DNA of 64,000 nt, taken from NCBI GenBank assembly GCA_947652115.1, contig OX393564.1, forward strand, positions 1,369,286-1,433,285. Direction: 5' to 3'. The translations under genes and the position numbers were made by a program. The DNA is from Blastomussa wellsi (taxonomy: Eukaryota; Cnidaria; Anthozoa; Scleractinia; Plerogyridae). Below are positions 13,001-24,725 of this stretch, piece after piece; the stretch's first letter is position 1; the number at the start of each line of letters is the position of its first letter. The notes beneath the pieces are model-generated. The model worked only from the letters and a program-made list of their open reading frames with translations. It made no database searches and was not told the DNA's origin.

Positions 13001-16000
13001 GACAACAACGAGACCTGAAATTGCAGCAGTTTCAGGCTGCTCAGCTGCGGGAGCAGCAGGCACGGGGGACACCAGGATGGGCAGACAGGCCTATCATGGC
13101 CAGCCAGCCTGCCAAGTCATTACTGCAAATCCAGCAGGAACAGGCACAGCAACTCAATAAGAGACAACCTGCACTCTCTAGATCACAGGTGACGAGATAT
13201 ATAGCTAATGAATATTCTAACACACTTATAGGACCCGCAGTGGCCTAATGGTTAGTGTGCTGGACTCCCGATCGGATGATCTGGGATTGAGCCTCGGCCG
13301 GGGCACTGCGTTGTGTTCTTGGGCAAGACACTTTACTCTCACTGTGCCTCTCTTCACCCAGGTGTATAAATGGGTACCGGCGAATTTACTGCTGGGGGGT
13401 AACCCTGCAATGGGCTAACACCCCATTCAGGGGGAGCACTCCAGTTAGCCTGAATATCACTCTTGTTAGCCTGAATGGCACTCTGGTTAGCCTGTCGTAC
13501 AGTCGCTGACATTTTGCTCCTCAACAACAACAGCAACTGATATAAAAAACAATGTGAAGCCCATATAGGTGTGGAATATTTCATCCCAACTGATTTTCAA
13601 GTTTTTCACTGCTTCTTTTTGGTTCTCTTCCCTTAGCCCGGCCACAATCCTCTGAGTTCATCAGTCTGGGGAAATACCGGTACTCTTGCGACATCCTGGG
13701 GACCAACTCCCAACTCTGCAAACATCTGGGGGACAGCACCCCGTAAACCCTCGCCGCAACATTTTGATGATGATGATGACGACGACGATGATGATGACGA
13801 TGATGAAAGTGATGATGATAGCAATGGAGATTCTTTCTGGGATGATGCCATAAAGGCTGCAAGCAAGAGCCGCGAACAGCAAAACCCCCCTCTACAGAGA
13901 CAACAACAGAAAATTAGGTAAGTACATTGTAGAAAACTACAGTTAATTAACTGAGATTTTGTGGCAAATTGATGATTTTTTTTGAAACAGAGAGGTGATA
14001 GAGCAGGAGATATTGCCTTCATAAAACACCAAATTTTGGAAGTGACATTTAAACTTCCGAACTGTGGGTTTCTTGAGTGTCCCGAGAAACTCAACTTGTT
14101 TCCTCAGGGTTTGAATGGGTCTTGGAAAACCTGAAAGCCTTGTAATTTCAGAACTTATTTTTCCAGGTCTGGAAAGTAGTCTGGAAAGTGTGGGTCATGG
14201 AAAGTCATGGAAAATGATGTTGATTGCACAAAATAAATTAGGCAGTTTCTGTTTCTGAGAAGGGTAGTACTACAAACAGTGGAGAAAATGTATGAGAATT
14301 TTCTAGAAAATTGGCCAACTTTTATATTATGAAAACCTGTGGAAGGTCAATGGAAAAGGTCATGGAAATGCAATGGATTTTCCAAAACCATAGAGTGTTA
14401 ACCTTGTTTCCCTTGAGTTTGGTTCACTCAGTTTGACACTGCGATTGTGCCCTCGATGAGGTTCGAGAAACTGGGATTGGTTGCATACTATAATAATTAT
14501 GCTAATTAGTCACCGGATTTGGGGAATGAAAGTTCCGTTTTCTTTCTTTTTATAGTCAAACTCAACCGAACACAATGTCTGATAAACGAATAAACAGAGA
14601 CGAGGTAAGTGGAAAATAAAAATCAATACCATTGCAGGGCTGCAAGCAACTGGCGGACATACGACAATGAGCGACCGAAATTTGCAATTGCCACCTGTGG
14701 TCCGACATGCAGAATTTCCAGACAGTTTTTCAACCTTTCAATGCAAACGCCAATGTTTTGCGTTGAGAACGTTTTTCATTCGATAAGTTCTGTGATATGC
14801 CGTCTGCGGTCCGATGTCACGTCTGTTTGTCCGATCAAAATGGTGACTTGCTAGTTACTCAGACACATGTCCAGTCGCGGGGGGTGATACTCCACTCAGT
14901 TTGTTAGTACATGTACATCAGAGTATTTTATCCTACATGTTGTTATCGTTTATTAATTCACTGTTGTGGTTTTTTTTAGGAAAACTTAAGGCGACTCTTT
15001 CAGAATCAACCAAATGGCGACGAGTTTTCTGTGTGGTGTGACCAAGCTCTTCGAGCCTTAAATAATGCAGCAGGAATAGACAGTTAGTAGTAGTTAACTC
15101 TTTCTTCAACTCCGTTGATCAATTATTATTCCACGCTTCTTAGTCTACTTTCGTCGCCATGATGGATTATTAAATCAGGCTTCTGGTCAGGTTTTGCAAA
15201 CGTTTCCTGGTAAAATAAATTCTCCTAACTGAAGAAAGAAGAAGTGCGCTAACTTATGATGGTTTCCTGTGTGATCGTTTGTTCGCCCGACTTTGGTTGT
15301 TCAGAGGATGCTGGCGGGGAGGGATGGGCGTCATTGCTCAGGTTCATTAACTGAATATGCTTCCTATGAACCAAATATATTTTACAACTTGGTTTACGGA
15401 ATAGATTAATCATTATATTTGATTATAGATTTAGCATAGAGTTTATAATAATCCTTAGGAACTGTATAATTTCAGTGACGTTTACACAATGTATAAAAGT
15501 TTTCGCAAGAAAGCTACCACTTAAACAAAGTTTTATTGTATTCCAGTTCCAACATTTTCAGCGTTTCTCAAAGATGTCGAATCACCTTATGAGGTTAGTA
15601 GAGCTGTATTCCGTAATTACCTAACAACGCCCTTTTTTACCTTATAAAGAGCAGGAAAACTTTCAGAGTGACGTGTCAGATTGGAAAGTTTGTTGTAATG
15701 GCGTAAAGAGATTTTGCGAGTTGGATAACATTTTTCTGTTCAAGAGATTTTTAATACCAACTAGGTTTCATGCATAAAATTTGCCCTGCTTTCACAGGGT
15801 TCGTACAAGTCATGGAAAACCTGGAAAGTCATGGAATTTTAGAATTTCATTTTCCAGGCCTGGAAAGTCATGGAATTTCAGTGTGGGTCATGGAAAGTCA
15901 TGGAAAATTATGTTTCTTTAAAAAAGTAAAGAAAATAGTAAAAACGTACCCAAAATGAAAGATGATTTCCATGAAAATTCTCAAATTTAGGCCATGGAAA

Positions 16001-17004
16001 ACTTGGGCAAGTCATGGAACAGGTCATTCAAAGTCATGGAATTTCAAAAGCTCAAAAGAGTACGAACCCAGTTTCAGAAGGGGGAAAATACAAATCTAAG
16101 CGCATCTTGTAATGCTTCCGCTCGGTGTAGTTTTAATTTTTTTATTTTTGGCCTACCATACACAGCAAGTTAATTGCGCGAGCGATACTTGTTCATTGTG
16201 TGTGCACTTGTTGTTAAAATATTGTATTGGCGAGTTTTTGCGTTCGATGATGATACTTTACAACTTTTAATATACACCTTTTTTCAGGTTTACGATTACA
16301 TCAAATCTTTCCTGGGCGACAACAGAGAAACGAGAGATTTTGCTCGGGAATTTATCGAGAGACGGAAGAAACAAAAAGACAGAACTCCTGCTTCACTTCC
16401 GAGCTTTCCTCAAGTAAGTAGAACAAGTTCTCACATTAAATTAAGGATTTTTTCACGTGGCTTGATGTGTAAACACGTTCAGTAGATGGCTCTGACAAGC
16501 GCGGGAAAAAAGTTACCAGAGTCAAACCCGGGAAAACAAAGAAACAGTCCTCATGAGCGGGAAAACTTGTAACCGGCCTTAAAGCGCGGGAAAACAATAT
16601 GACTGGCGGCAATCGCGGGAAAATATGAAACGGCGTGGAAAGAGCCACGATTGGTTTATATGACGCACGTGATCGGTAAACGTTTCTGTCATTGGCCAGA
16701 GTCCGTTGCCTAAGTGAAAAGGGAAAGTTTTATCACGGTGTTTGGCTCAAGTTCATTTTCGCTTTTTTTGCAGGCCAGCGTGTGGGGTGCACCTATATCG
16801 CGTGGACCACCTTCGGGCAGGCCCACAAGTGCCAATCAATCCGCTGTCTTCTTATCAGGGCCAGTCCAAGAGGACCCGCAGGACGCCTTGAATAAGAAGA
16901 AACGGAAGAAAAAGATGCAAAAAGTTGATCCAAGCATTCTGGGTTTTAGCGTGAACGCAGCGGATCGAGTGAACATGGGAGAGATACAAACTGTTGAGGA
17001 TTAA
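1021..17004 (+). CDS. GIGYF2: GRB10-interacting GYF protein (GIGYF1/2), complete, 26 coding exons
   Basis: Scaffold of the 4EHP-GIGYF complex, which represses translation and promotes decay of target mRNAs in the cytoplasm. Exons: 1021-1052, 1578-1794, 2261-2369, 2567-2687, 3323-3363, 3461-3643, 3779-4014, 4274-4351, 4524-4599, 5240-5610, 6748-6868, 7501-7602, 8133-8197, 8552-8677, 9149-9377, 9899-9971, 11036-11102, 11268-11441, 11977-12264, 12910-13188, 13637-13917, 14556-14604, 14980-15082, 15547-15593, 16288-16413, 16774-17004. They sum to 3825 nt, 1274 aa (human GIGYF2 about 1300). The N-terminus reads MSETLTFGPEW. A 4EHP-binding motif YGKEEML lies in exon 2, an RG-rich stretch in exons 3-4, and the DDX6-type motif LPEW...GTFDSSGAF in exon 7. 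The GYF domain (GPF...GYFTMGLLVKR) spans exons 11-13. Gln-rich coiled coil fills exons 14-20, an Asp run is in exon 21, and the C-terminus has DPSILGFSVNAADRVNMGEI. Invertebrates generally have one GIGYF, so the symbol is approximate. Confidence 0.93.
4722..4921. mobile_element. TTAA-flanked MITE, copy 1 (GIGYF intron 9)
   Basis: The element begins TTAAAGGAGCTCTGTCACGG and ends in an imperfect inverted copy (GTGACATAGCTGCTATTAA). Related elements sit at 28091-28322 and 34337-34725. TTAA at both tips suggests a piggyBac-like target duplication. No coding capacity, so non-autonomous. Confidence 0.6.
6045..6145 (+). repeat. 3' fragment of the tRNA-derived SINE family
   Basis: The words 'gactagcatcccatcc', 'ggagtagaaatactc' and 'aataagttctgg' match the 3' half of the fuller SINE at 24211-24480. 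The tRNA-like head is missing, so this is 5'-truncated. It lies in GIGYF intron 10. Confidence 0.5.
6286..6717. mobile_element. hAT-like MITE (GIGYF intron 10)
   Basis: About 430 bp from CAGGGCATGAAATTGCG to an imperfect inverted end reading TTAATTTTGTGTCCTG, with a short direct repeat (ttatc) at both flanks. Internal 'gtcaccaatg...ggcgacc' wording recurs near 27930-28025, so the family is dispersed. Moderate confidence because the termini are diverged. Confidence 0.45.
6829..8197 (+). other. GYF domain split over three exons of GIGYF
   Basis: The end of exon 11 (WSYTDPQGKVQG), exon 12 (PFSNSEMADWFSHGYFTMGL) and exon 13 (GEVIKQWGRVPF) together carry the family signature W-x-Y-x6-GPF-x4-M-x2-W-x3-GYF. 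This domain binds proline-rich PPGL-type ligands in partners such as GRB10, TNRC6 and ZNF598 (family knowledge). All signature aromatics are present, so peptide binding is probably retained. Confidence 0.9.
9722..9800 (-). repeat. tRNA-like SINE head, minus strand (GIGYF intron 15)
   Basis: Read on the minus strand the segment shows an A-box-like TGGCTGAGTGG and a degenerate B-box GGCTCAATGCC at the right spacing, as in Ser/Leu-type tRNA-derived SINEs. It does not fold as an intact tRNA, so I call it a SINE remnant. Confidence 0.45.
10458..10835. mobile_element. MITE with GGGGGTGATTACATGG terminal repeats (GIGYF intron 16)
   Basis: The left end (TTAGGGGGTGATTACATGG) and right end (CCATGTAATCACCCCCTTAA) are inverted copies. 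The interior repeats 'cagcccgggctgaaat' words on both strands. It is a palindromic non-autonomous element without open frames. Confidence 0.7.
12416..12841. mobile_element. Fold-back TTAA element (GIGYF intron 19)
   Basis: Two long arms, about 185 bp each, are near-perfect inverted copies. Left starts TTAAAGTGCACCTAACCCCA; right ends TAGGTGCACTTTAA. A loop of about 55 bp with 'aatcagtttgtga' words lies between. TTAA at both tips fits a piggyBac-type target duplication. The whole element could form one hairpin in the pre-mRNA. Confidence 0.75.
13231..13450 (+). repeat. tRNA-derived SINE, with intact head (GIGYF intron 20)
   Basis: A tRNA-like head with A-box TGGCCTAATGG and B-box-like GGATTGAGCCTC is followed by a conserved body ('gggcaagacactttactctc', 'ggtaaccctgcaatgggcta'). 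The same body recurs at 24211-24480 (+), 47190-47360 (-), 62735-62925 (-), 33155-33560 (-, interrupted) and as 3' fragments. A three-fold 'gttagcctgaat' tail follows to about 13495. Confidence 0.7.
14104..14400 (+). repeat. Diverged copy of the 'catggaaa' hAT-like repeat (GIGYF intron 21)
   Basis: Repeated 'gtcatggaaa' and 'cctggaaag'-type words match the better preserved copy at 15795-16071, without clean termini here. No coding content. Confidence 0.45.
15795..16071. mobile_element. hAT-like MITE with CAGGGTTCGTAC ends (GIGYF intron 24)
   Basis: The element starts CAGGGTTCGTACAAGTCATGG and ends GTACGAACCCAG, an inverted copy. It is packed with 'agtcatggaa' words. A short tttca repeat flanks both ends. 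Elements with these words are widespread in animal genomes (general knowledge). An open frame of 62 codons inside it is not a gene. Confidence 0.65.
16495..16630. repeat. 29-bp degenerate tandem repeat with CGGGAAAA core (GIGYF intron 25)
   Basis: The core CGGGAAAA begins at 16502, 16529, 16558, 16587 and 16616, giving periods of 27, 29, 29 and 29. Four of the five cores read GCGGGAAAA, which resembles the E2F-type site TTTCCCGC on the other strand. The bases between cores are poorly conserved. It may be a decayed minisatellite or a regular factor-binding array. Confidence 0.6.
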
Positions 17005-17433
17005 CTTACACACGAGACTTCTTAAGAAATACAATGAACGCGACGGAGCCGCGCCCCAAGAGAAAAATGTTTTATATGTACATCCCCGAGAGGATTAGTG
17101 AATTTTAATAGATGACCGTGAGGAACGGTGGAGAAATATGGCGACTGTACAAACCGTAAATGGCGAACAACAGCTTGAGCCTCAATATAGCTGAAAATAT
17201 TTTCTTTGAGTGACTTCTTCTTTGAGCCAACACTTCTGACTTCTATCTACTTCCCAGACCACGCGCCGGTTACTTGTCTGGCTGAGTTTCTCCCTTCCCT
17301 ACCTCCCCCCCCCCCCCCCGTCCACCCCACATGACAGTGACGGAGTCGGTCTTCAGATTCTTATGGGATAATTATGGGAATTTATGCCCAAAAACCATTA
17401 GCGTCCAATTAAGCGAAGCGGGCGAAGTCTAAC

Positions 17434-17439
17434 AATAAA
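17434..17439 (+). promoter_or_regulatory. Candidate poly(A) signal of GIGYF
   Basis: An AATAAA hexamer lies 430 bases after the GIGYF stop codon and is the first clear canonical signal downstream on that strand. Use is inferred. Confidence 0.4.
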
Positions 17440-17608
17440 ATACAAATTATTACACCCCAGTGCGCCTCGGAAAACATTTGCGTGTTCTGAAAGAGAGGGA
17501 ATGTAGGCGCAGTGTTCGTGTCGAAAGTTTTTTAGGATCAAAAATCGTCCGCAATTCCGGCTTGTTTGCCTGAGTCATGACGTCATTTGCGCGCTTCGCT
17601 ATTAAATA

Positions 17609-17778
17609 GGCCATTTCCGAGTTACCTTGAGCCTCTATTTCAAAGCGAGTCTAAGTGTGAAAGTTTTGTGATGGTAATTAGTTTTGCTTTCAATATGAAT
17701 GAAAACTCATTTTCATTACAAAGACTTTGCACTTAGACTCGCCTTGAAAGAGAGGCACAAGCGATCTCGGAAATGGCC
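17609..17778. mobile_element. MITE-like inverted repeat downstream of GIGYF
   Basis: Arms of about 50 bp (left GGCCATTTCCGAG..., right ...CTCGGAAATGGCC) share 'cgagtctaagtg' and 'gagcctct'-type words as inverted copies. The spacer is about 70 bp. Confidence 0.6.
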
Positions 17779-18487
17779 AATAAAGTAGCAGTTCCACAGT
17801 ATATCCCCCTTTCCCGAAAAACGAATCTCGCACGCGAAAGGCCTGCATGGCCAATCAGCTCCACCCCTACCCCGAGGGGCAGATGGAGGCCCGTGGGGCC
17901 CCAGAAACGTGGATGTGTATGTGTCGACTGTAAAAGGTTGCGTTGTGTACTTTATTCATAGTTATCTTTGACCGTTTTATTCACACACTAGGCGACACCT
18001 CGCGGGGAGAAGTTGCTGCAACAGTTAACCTCGTGTGGCACGGTAAATTTGTGGTCGCTACGACAGAATTTTGTCATTCTGGACATGCTTGAAACGCACA
18101 GCTCCTTTCAACGAAGTGAAATATCGATTTCTATGAAGTTTCTTCATTTGGCTTTAAGTGTACCATTCGCGAACAGGCGTTCTCGCAAAACCCCTCCCTG
18201 TATCATGTCTATCATCCATAAGCCGGAGCTGTTCATACTGTCCATTGAAAATGTACGTAGCGATCTCTTTAATAGCTTGTTCCAGGGGTAGGTACGTGGT
18301 GTAGTTTTGAATCATTATTCAGCCAGTAATGTCGACGTGCTAATCAGTAAAATGCCTGCTGGACAGCCACCTTCCTTAATAACGTCGATAAACGGCTGGA
18401 GTAACTTTCTGAACAAATTCAGGCATATGTTGCTATAGATATCCCTATCAAACCACTATGCGATAATTCCATGACGTACCTTCCGTT

Positions 18488-18638
18488 CAGGCTTTCAGAT
18501 AGTGGGGCACAAAAAGAAGATACGCGGGCGGAAGAACGAAAAGGTGGGGCTGACGCGCGTCGGAGCCCCACCTCTTCGCTCTTCCGCTCGCTTCGCTTGC
18601 GTATCTTTCCTTAGCGTGCCCAACTATCTGAGAGCCTG
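18488..18638. mobile_element. Short hairpin MITE
   Basis: Outer ends CAGGCTTTCAGATAGT and ACTATCTGAGAGCCTG are inverted copies. Inner pairs (GTGGGGCAC/GTGCCCaac, AAGATACGC/GCGTATCTT, AGGTGGGGCT/AGCCCCACCT) continue the hairpin almost to the centre. Confidence 0.65.
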
Positions 18639-18660
18639 GAACAGGCTATCTCTTTGGTAA

Positions 18661-18836
18661 ACGGTCGAGAAATTAAACCAGCTTTTTAACTACGTTATTT
18701 CCAGACGGCCAGAAAATGTTTGTATATATTTTTTATATATTTTTGTCAACGATCGAGAAATTAAACCTGCTTTGACTGCGTTTTTTCTAGACGGCCAGAA
18801 AAATTCGTATGTTGTATACTTTGTTCATTGACCTGT
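18661..18836. repeat. 88-bp tandem duplication, two copies
   Basis: The segment 'cgagaaattaaacc...agacggccagaaaa' occurs at 18661 and again at 18749 with a few differences. No function is evident. Confidence 0.6.
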
Positions 18837-19450
18837 CGTTAAACTCAACCCGAAGACAAAAATGCCGAAACGTGAAAAACAGCCTACATTTTTTTATGAC
18901 GTCGTACGTCAGTCGTTCGGCGAAAATTTCCAAACTGCTACTTACAAGCTGTATAATTCAGACGGAAATGCGAACTTGCTCGTCGTCAGTTGTATATACC
19001 GCTAGTTTCCTTATACCAGGTTTTTCCACTGACCACCGGAACTGAGTGCAAATCAACTTTCCATTAGGTGAAGCGAGACCTTTTGTTTGTTTTTGTAAAC
19101 ATCTGTCAGTTTTTGTGTTTGGTGTATCAGATGCCTCCAACTTCCCGTCAGCCGAAATCTCACCTTCCGCCTTCCGAAATTTTACGCGTTCTGGTATTTA
19201 TTTTATTTTTTTATTTATTTTGTTTTTGGAAACTTTTCAACCCCAAAGTCTTCCATACACAAGCACATGACCACTGCAGGACTAATTTTAGTTATAAAAA
19301 GCTAAAAATGTGTTTGCATGATTTATTTAAGGACGACATACCCCATCAAATATGACAAATAGTTTACGTCGCTTGGTAGGGAAGCTGAGAAATATGATCG
19401 CTTCGTTTGAACAGCTTAACGTGTTTATTGATTTGAAGAGTTCCGGGTTT

Positions 19451-19606
19451 ACCTCGGTGTTAAAACCTTTGACTTTCTTCTTTGTTTGTGAGTTATTGTT
19501 TTTCTGTTCCATATTGTTTTGAGTTCTTAAGGGTTGTTGTCTCGTTCGCTCTTTGTTTTACGTCACTCGTGAGTTTCACAGGTTTTACACCGAGGATGAG
19601 CCAGAG
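19451..19606. mobile_element. MITE with ACCTCGGTGT ends; partner copy at 36030-36165
   Basis: The left end ACCTCGGTGTTAAAACCT and right end AGGTTTTACACCGAGG are inverted copies. A reverse-oriented relative with the same interior ('gtgacataaaacaaagaac' on the plus strand) lies at about 36030-36165 downstream of DISP3. Confidence 0.55.
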
Positions 19607-20452
19607 TTCCGCAAGCCAAAGTGAAGTGTAAAAACTACATTTTTCACACTTGATTTTATTTTTTGTTATATTTGTCATTCTCATGATTGGAAGCATATTT
19701 AAGTTTTTAATAAGAGTGGTTTTTATTTTAAATTTAAAAACACTCCTACTAATAAAAATAATTTTATACACGTGTATTCTGTCGTTTGCTAAATATAATT
19801 ACCGAAATCTTTCCTTTGGGAATTTTGTATTCAACAAAACTCTCATATTGCTCCTGTATTTTTTCGAGAAATTTCAATTTCAAACCGCCCGACAAAAGAC
19901 TTTGATATTTCACCGGATGGTCACACCAAATTCAACTGTTTTTCCTTTCATGTGATAACAAAGGTGGTTGAAAGAGTTTTTGTCTTTTTCAGCATGTACG
20001 AAATCATTCGATTCCGTGACTAAAATAAATTGTTTCTCGCGAAACAATAGCGATGTTGGTTCACATTTGAGGTTCCATATTTATTATGCGTCAGGTTTTT
20101 TTTTGTCAAGCTTGAAAATAATTATTTTAAGCAAAACTTTGTAGCTTTTTCTTGTTGTTTTTTTTTTGGCCGTCTGGTGAAACTTTAGCTATCATCACGC
20201 GAACAAATAATAAGGTCACGTGATCAGCAATTCATAACAAAAAGTCCCGGCTTTAGAGCGGCGAAGTCAGACAAAAATTGAAGCCGAAGACAGGCAGCTT
20301 GAGTTTCCGTGATGCTTCATGCAAAAAGAATTATGTCGAGTACCTATTGAACATCCCTGCGCTTTGGAGTCCATTTGTGTTGATTTGAGTTGATTATTGG
20401 TGGAGTTTTATCTCCGTGAAGGCAAGTTATTCGCATCACATAAGCATTGAAC

Positions 20453-23400
20453 ATGCAAGCTGGACATTCGCGTAAAGAAAGCGACGACTTTTCCAAGCTT
20501 TTCTTTGGGGAAGATAGCGAGACCCTTGGACTTGGTGGTGGTACCTTAACGGTCGATCCAACGTTAACAGAGCCCTCGTTATCATTTCACCAGCCAAAGT
20601 CTAGTTTTTCGTCCTTTCGAGCGTTTTTGTCTCGCAGTAGCACTGGAATTCGAGTGCCTAACAGCAATGGCCTTGTGAAACTCTACGTTCACCCTGTAAC
20701 ATCTTTGGTGATTTTAATAGCTGCCATAACAATTCCTGTTCTTCTTGGCTATTATGTTTTTCATCGAGATTACAAAGAGAGGGGTGAACTCCTTGTTATA
20801 GACAAATCTTTAGAGTCCTTCGAAATTCCGGGACATATAAGCTCACAAAGGGAGGACATGATTTCTGTTGCATCAAAACTCTCAAAAGAGGTTAAGGGGA
20901 TTCCAACCAGAAGACCAAAACGATCAGCACCTAAGCCGACGAAAAAGAAAGGTCCTGTTTATCAAAAGAGCGCTGCATGGACTTTGGAACTTGTTTACCT
21001 CGCCATAGGAGACGACGATCTGAATATCTTCACAAAAGAACGACTCGAAAGCATTCATCAAATCGAGCAAAGTCTTATGAACCAAGAAGGTTTCACGGAC
21101 TATTGCTGGAAGTGGGAAGTTGCTCAGATCGATCCTTTCCTTAAAGCTAGAGGTGGTTGTACCCCTCCGATATCTTTAGTTGACTTTTTCTTCCCCTCTG
21201 TTACCGGAAAGATGCGAATTTACGATGGACAAGGCATGAGTTATGGCGGTGCGAGAAACAACCTCACGGAAGAGAGTATCAGACAAAGTTTGCAGCTACT
21301 GCTGACTAAACCCTTTACTTACTGGTTCGTGGATGGGTCGTTTTCTAAAGATAATCCAAAGAGCAGATTTCTACGTGCTGAAATAAAGTTTGGCTACCCT
21401 TTGAAGTCTGGAGGTAGTCGTAGAACCCAAAATAAAAAATTCAAAAATTATTTGGTGAAGTATGTCGAAGGCATAAAGAAATTGTCAACAGAGTGAGTAT
21501 ATTATGTAATCATACAGTCATGTTCTTCTGCATAACGATTCTTCACACATTTCCATTTGCATTAATCTTAAAATCCCTTTTGTTGATTTGTAAACAAAAA
21601 CCCTTGGCTTTGAACTATTGCTAAGTTTCATGTTATATTGCGGAACACTTGAGGCGTACTGTAAATATATGTTGACCACACAGCATTTTGAGAACATTTA
21701 GGCCGACATATGGCAAATGATCTTGTTTAGGCCGATCCAAAGTTGGGTGAAAACTAACACATTTTGTTTATCTCAAAGCATATTAAATAATTTGTACATT
21801 TATAATATGTACTTCTCTTGTGTAATTTTTGCGAAAATGCTTCGTCACGATATCCAAATCTTTGAAGCATGAAACTTCGCGCAGTTGTTTTCGTGCAATA
21901 TTTTAATTGTTTTGTGAAAAATAGCCAGCAAATGTTAACACAGGTGGAAAAATTTGATGTAGATTTCTTTTTATCTGGCTCCATACTGGTATTCACATCA
22001 CCTGACTTTTAATTTGAATGTAAATTTTTGCAAATTGTTTTCAAGATCAGTGACGTAGCGTAGACAATTCATTGCAAAAGTAAAACAGCAAAGGTCTGTT
22101 CTTAAAAGAACTTACTAATTGTAGGTAAATATGCAAATTCTGAAAGCTACAACAAGTATGATTCTTGACAGAAAACAAAAGCTGGAAGCAGATGTCGATC
22201 ATTGTTGATATTGTTAGAGCTAGAGTCCATACATACATACATTCTTTTATTTTCTAATAATTATTTTAACAAATTGGACATGCCCGCATTTTCTTTGTAA
22301 ATTATGTTGCAGTAACAGTCGGTGTAACCCTGGTTGCCTTTCTGTCCGTTAAGTTCTGGGTAAACCATGAAATATGAAAATTTGTGGCAACAAAAATATC
22401 ACTGTTCCCCACTTGAGCCTTATGGAAAACATGATTTGGTTTTGGAAACAAATTTGTTTCTTGTGTTCCTGAAATCTCTCATAGCTAATCTGAGACTTAC
22501 TTGTTTCTGTAACTTTCAGCATTTCTGCTATCTTTTTAGGCTTTTAGACTGTGTGACTCCAGTGACAGTAATCTTTCATGCTGACATCCGATCTCAACCC
22601 TAACTAGAAATGTAAATAGTGCATTTGAAATGATATGATTGTATAAGTGTGCTATACAAATTCGATTACCATATTACCATTCATAATCTGGCACCAAGTG
22701 AGATGAGAAGGAGCATAATACTTCACAATTACTAGCCATTTATTTTGAGTTGTATAATTCTTATTTGGGATGAGCACAAGTGCCGTGGAGTTGGTGACAT
22801 AAACAAGTGAAAAGGCTTTCCATGATGTAGCCTGTTCAAGGCTCTCGCAAATCGGCTTTCTCTAAATCACATACGCAGACCACGCTCGCCATTTTTTCTG
22901 ATTGACAGAAAATGAGGCCTGCACACCACAAGGTGCTGACATTACCTGCGCTTATCTGGTTAAAACAAACCTTTCAATAAGGACCTGTTTACATGGAGGT
23001 AGGGGACCCCTGGTAGGTGAGGTAGCCCTCCTAGGTGGGGTCAAAAAAGGTTCACATTTACATGCAATTTACTGACCCCGGGGTGGCGTGGTAAACTTTG
23101 TCAAGTCCGGCTGTGTGGTCTCCAAGGACGTAAACACATGATTTGAAATGGTGAGTGAACGACGCATTTGGGTGGTTAATACTTTTCTACTTTCACTAAC
23201 GGCTCTTGCTTCAACATTTCAGTGCTGTAGCTTCTAACCATCACTTGTAATTCGCATTTGGCTCGCTTTCTCGTGTAACTTGAGTTTACATGGCAAAAGG
23301 CGACCCTGGGTAGGCAGGTTACCCTGCCTGGCAGACGCAACCTGCCTTGCGGGTTACCCCACCTATCATGTAAACTCGATCAGAAAAAATGAGAAAGTGT

Positions 23401-24691
23401 ATGGACAGGTGGGTTACCCCACCTAGGCAGGTACCTCGCCTACCCGGGATCTCCCACCTCCATGTAAACAGGTCTTAAGTAACCCATCTGAAGCGTAAGT
23501 TAACTTTCAATTCATTTCTGTTTGTTTCAACAGCAAAGTGCGATTGCTGTATGGAGGAAGCATTATCTTTGACTATGAGGTGGAAAAAACATTGTGGGCA
23601 GACATCAGACTGACATTCTACACCATAGCTTTTGTTGCAGCATTTGTGTTGATTTTTGCAAGGTTCTCCTTTTTCCTAACTTTGTTTGGAATCATCAGTA
23701 TATTAACACCCCTATGCTTAGCTTACTTCCTTTTCCGCATCGCATTCCACATCAAGAGTCTAGGGATTCTCAGTGGCATTTCGGTTTTTATCATTATCGG
23801 TATCGGCGTGGATGACGTGTTTGTCTTCATCAACACTTTTCGTCAAGCACACAGTGCAAGAAGTCTTGAAGCTCGTATGGCTCACACTATATACACTGCC
23901 GGGAAAGCAACCTTCTTCACGTCATTTACTACAGGTGCAGCTTTTGCTGCAAACTGTCTTTCTCAGGTGAGATATTTATATAACAATATGATCCAGTGGA
24001 TGATAATAGTGCATTGATGGTAAAAGTGAATTTATTTGTGTGAACACGACTCTTCAATAATTTTTAGGATTGTCCTTTCAAAGATGATATGGATACCTAC
24101 AACAATGATGTATAAGAATCCTGGAGGGATATTACTCATACAGCTCCATTCAAAATGCTAGTTATTAGTTACCCCCTGTCCCCCTACTTGTAAGCCTAAT
24201 TTCTTCCTACATCTGGGTGGTGTAATGGATAGTGTTGAGGACTCCAGATTGATGATCTGGTTTCAAGTCCTGGCCAGGGTACTGTGTTGTCTTCTTAGTC
24301 AAGTCACTTTACTCATATAGTTCGTCTATCCATGCAGGTATATAATGGGTACTGGTGAATTTATGCTTGTGAGTAACCCTGCAACGGACTAGCATCCCAT
24401 CCAGCAGGAGTAGAAATGCTCCTAGCCGGGATAAGTTCTGGCATGATGGGCCAGTAGGCTTGTACACAGACTTCATCTTTCCTTAGTTTACCACTCTGTA
24501 TAACACTGAGGGGGATTCATGCTGATATCATTGTTTACATTTTGTCTCATTAGCATATATATTGTTGTGGTTTAATTTTATCCTTGGTTTAAAATTTTTT
24601 AAACCAGTTTGATTTTCATTTCTCATTGTCTTATGTTGATTAGCATAATCTGAAACAAAGGGAAATCAACATCAAACTGGTTTAAAAATTT

Positions 24692-24725
<34 letters not shown>

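Larger units (their letters stand above)
17005..20452. other. Intergenic region GIGYF-DISP3
   Basis: About 3.4 kb with no recognisable coding exon. It holds the GIGYF 3' UTR, MITEs at 17609-17778, 18488-18638 and 19451-19606, a two-copy 88-bp tandem duplication at about 18661-18836, and the DISP3 upstream region with a CACGTG E-box near 20216. Open frames of 60-100 codons here resemble nothing and have no coding bias that I can see. Confidence 0.6.

Noticed and set aside
15770..15958. Small protein gene (62 codons)
   Set aside because: It lies inside the CAGGGTTCGTAC MITE and translates its internal repeat words.
18013..18291. 92-codon open frame between GIGYF and DISP3
   Set aside because: No recognisable homology, no splice or start support, and it lies in repeat-rich intergenic sequence.
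20447..20452. Upstream in-frame start of DISP3
   Set aside because: The codon is TTG, not ATG; the ATG at 20453 is used.
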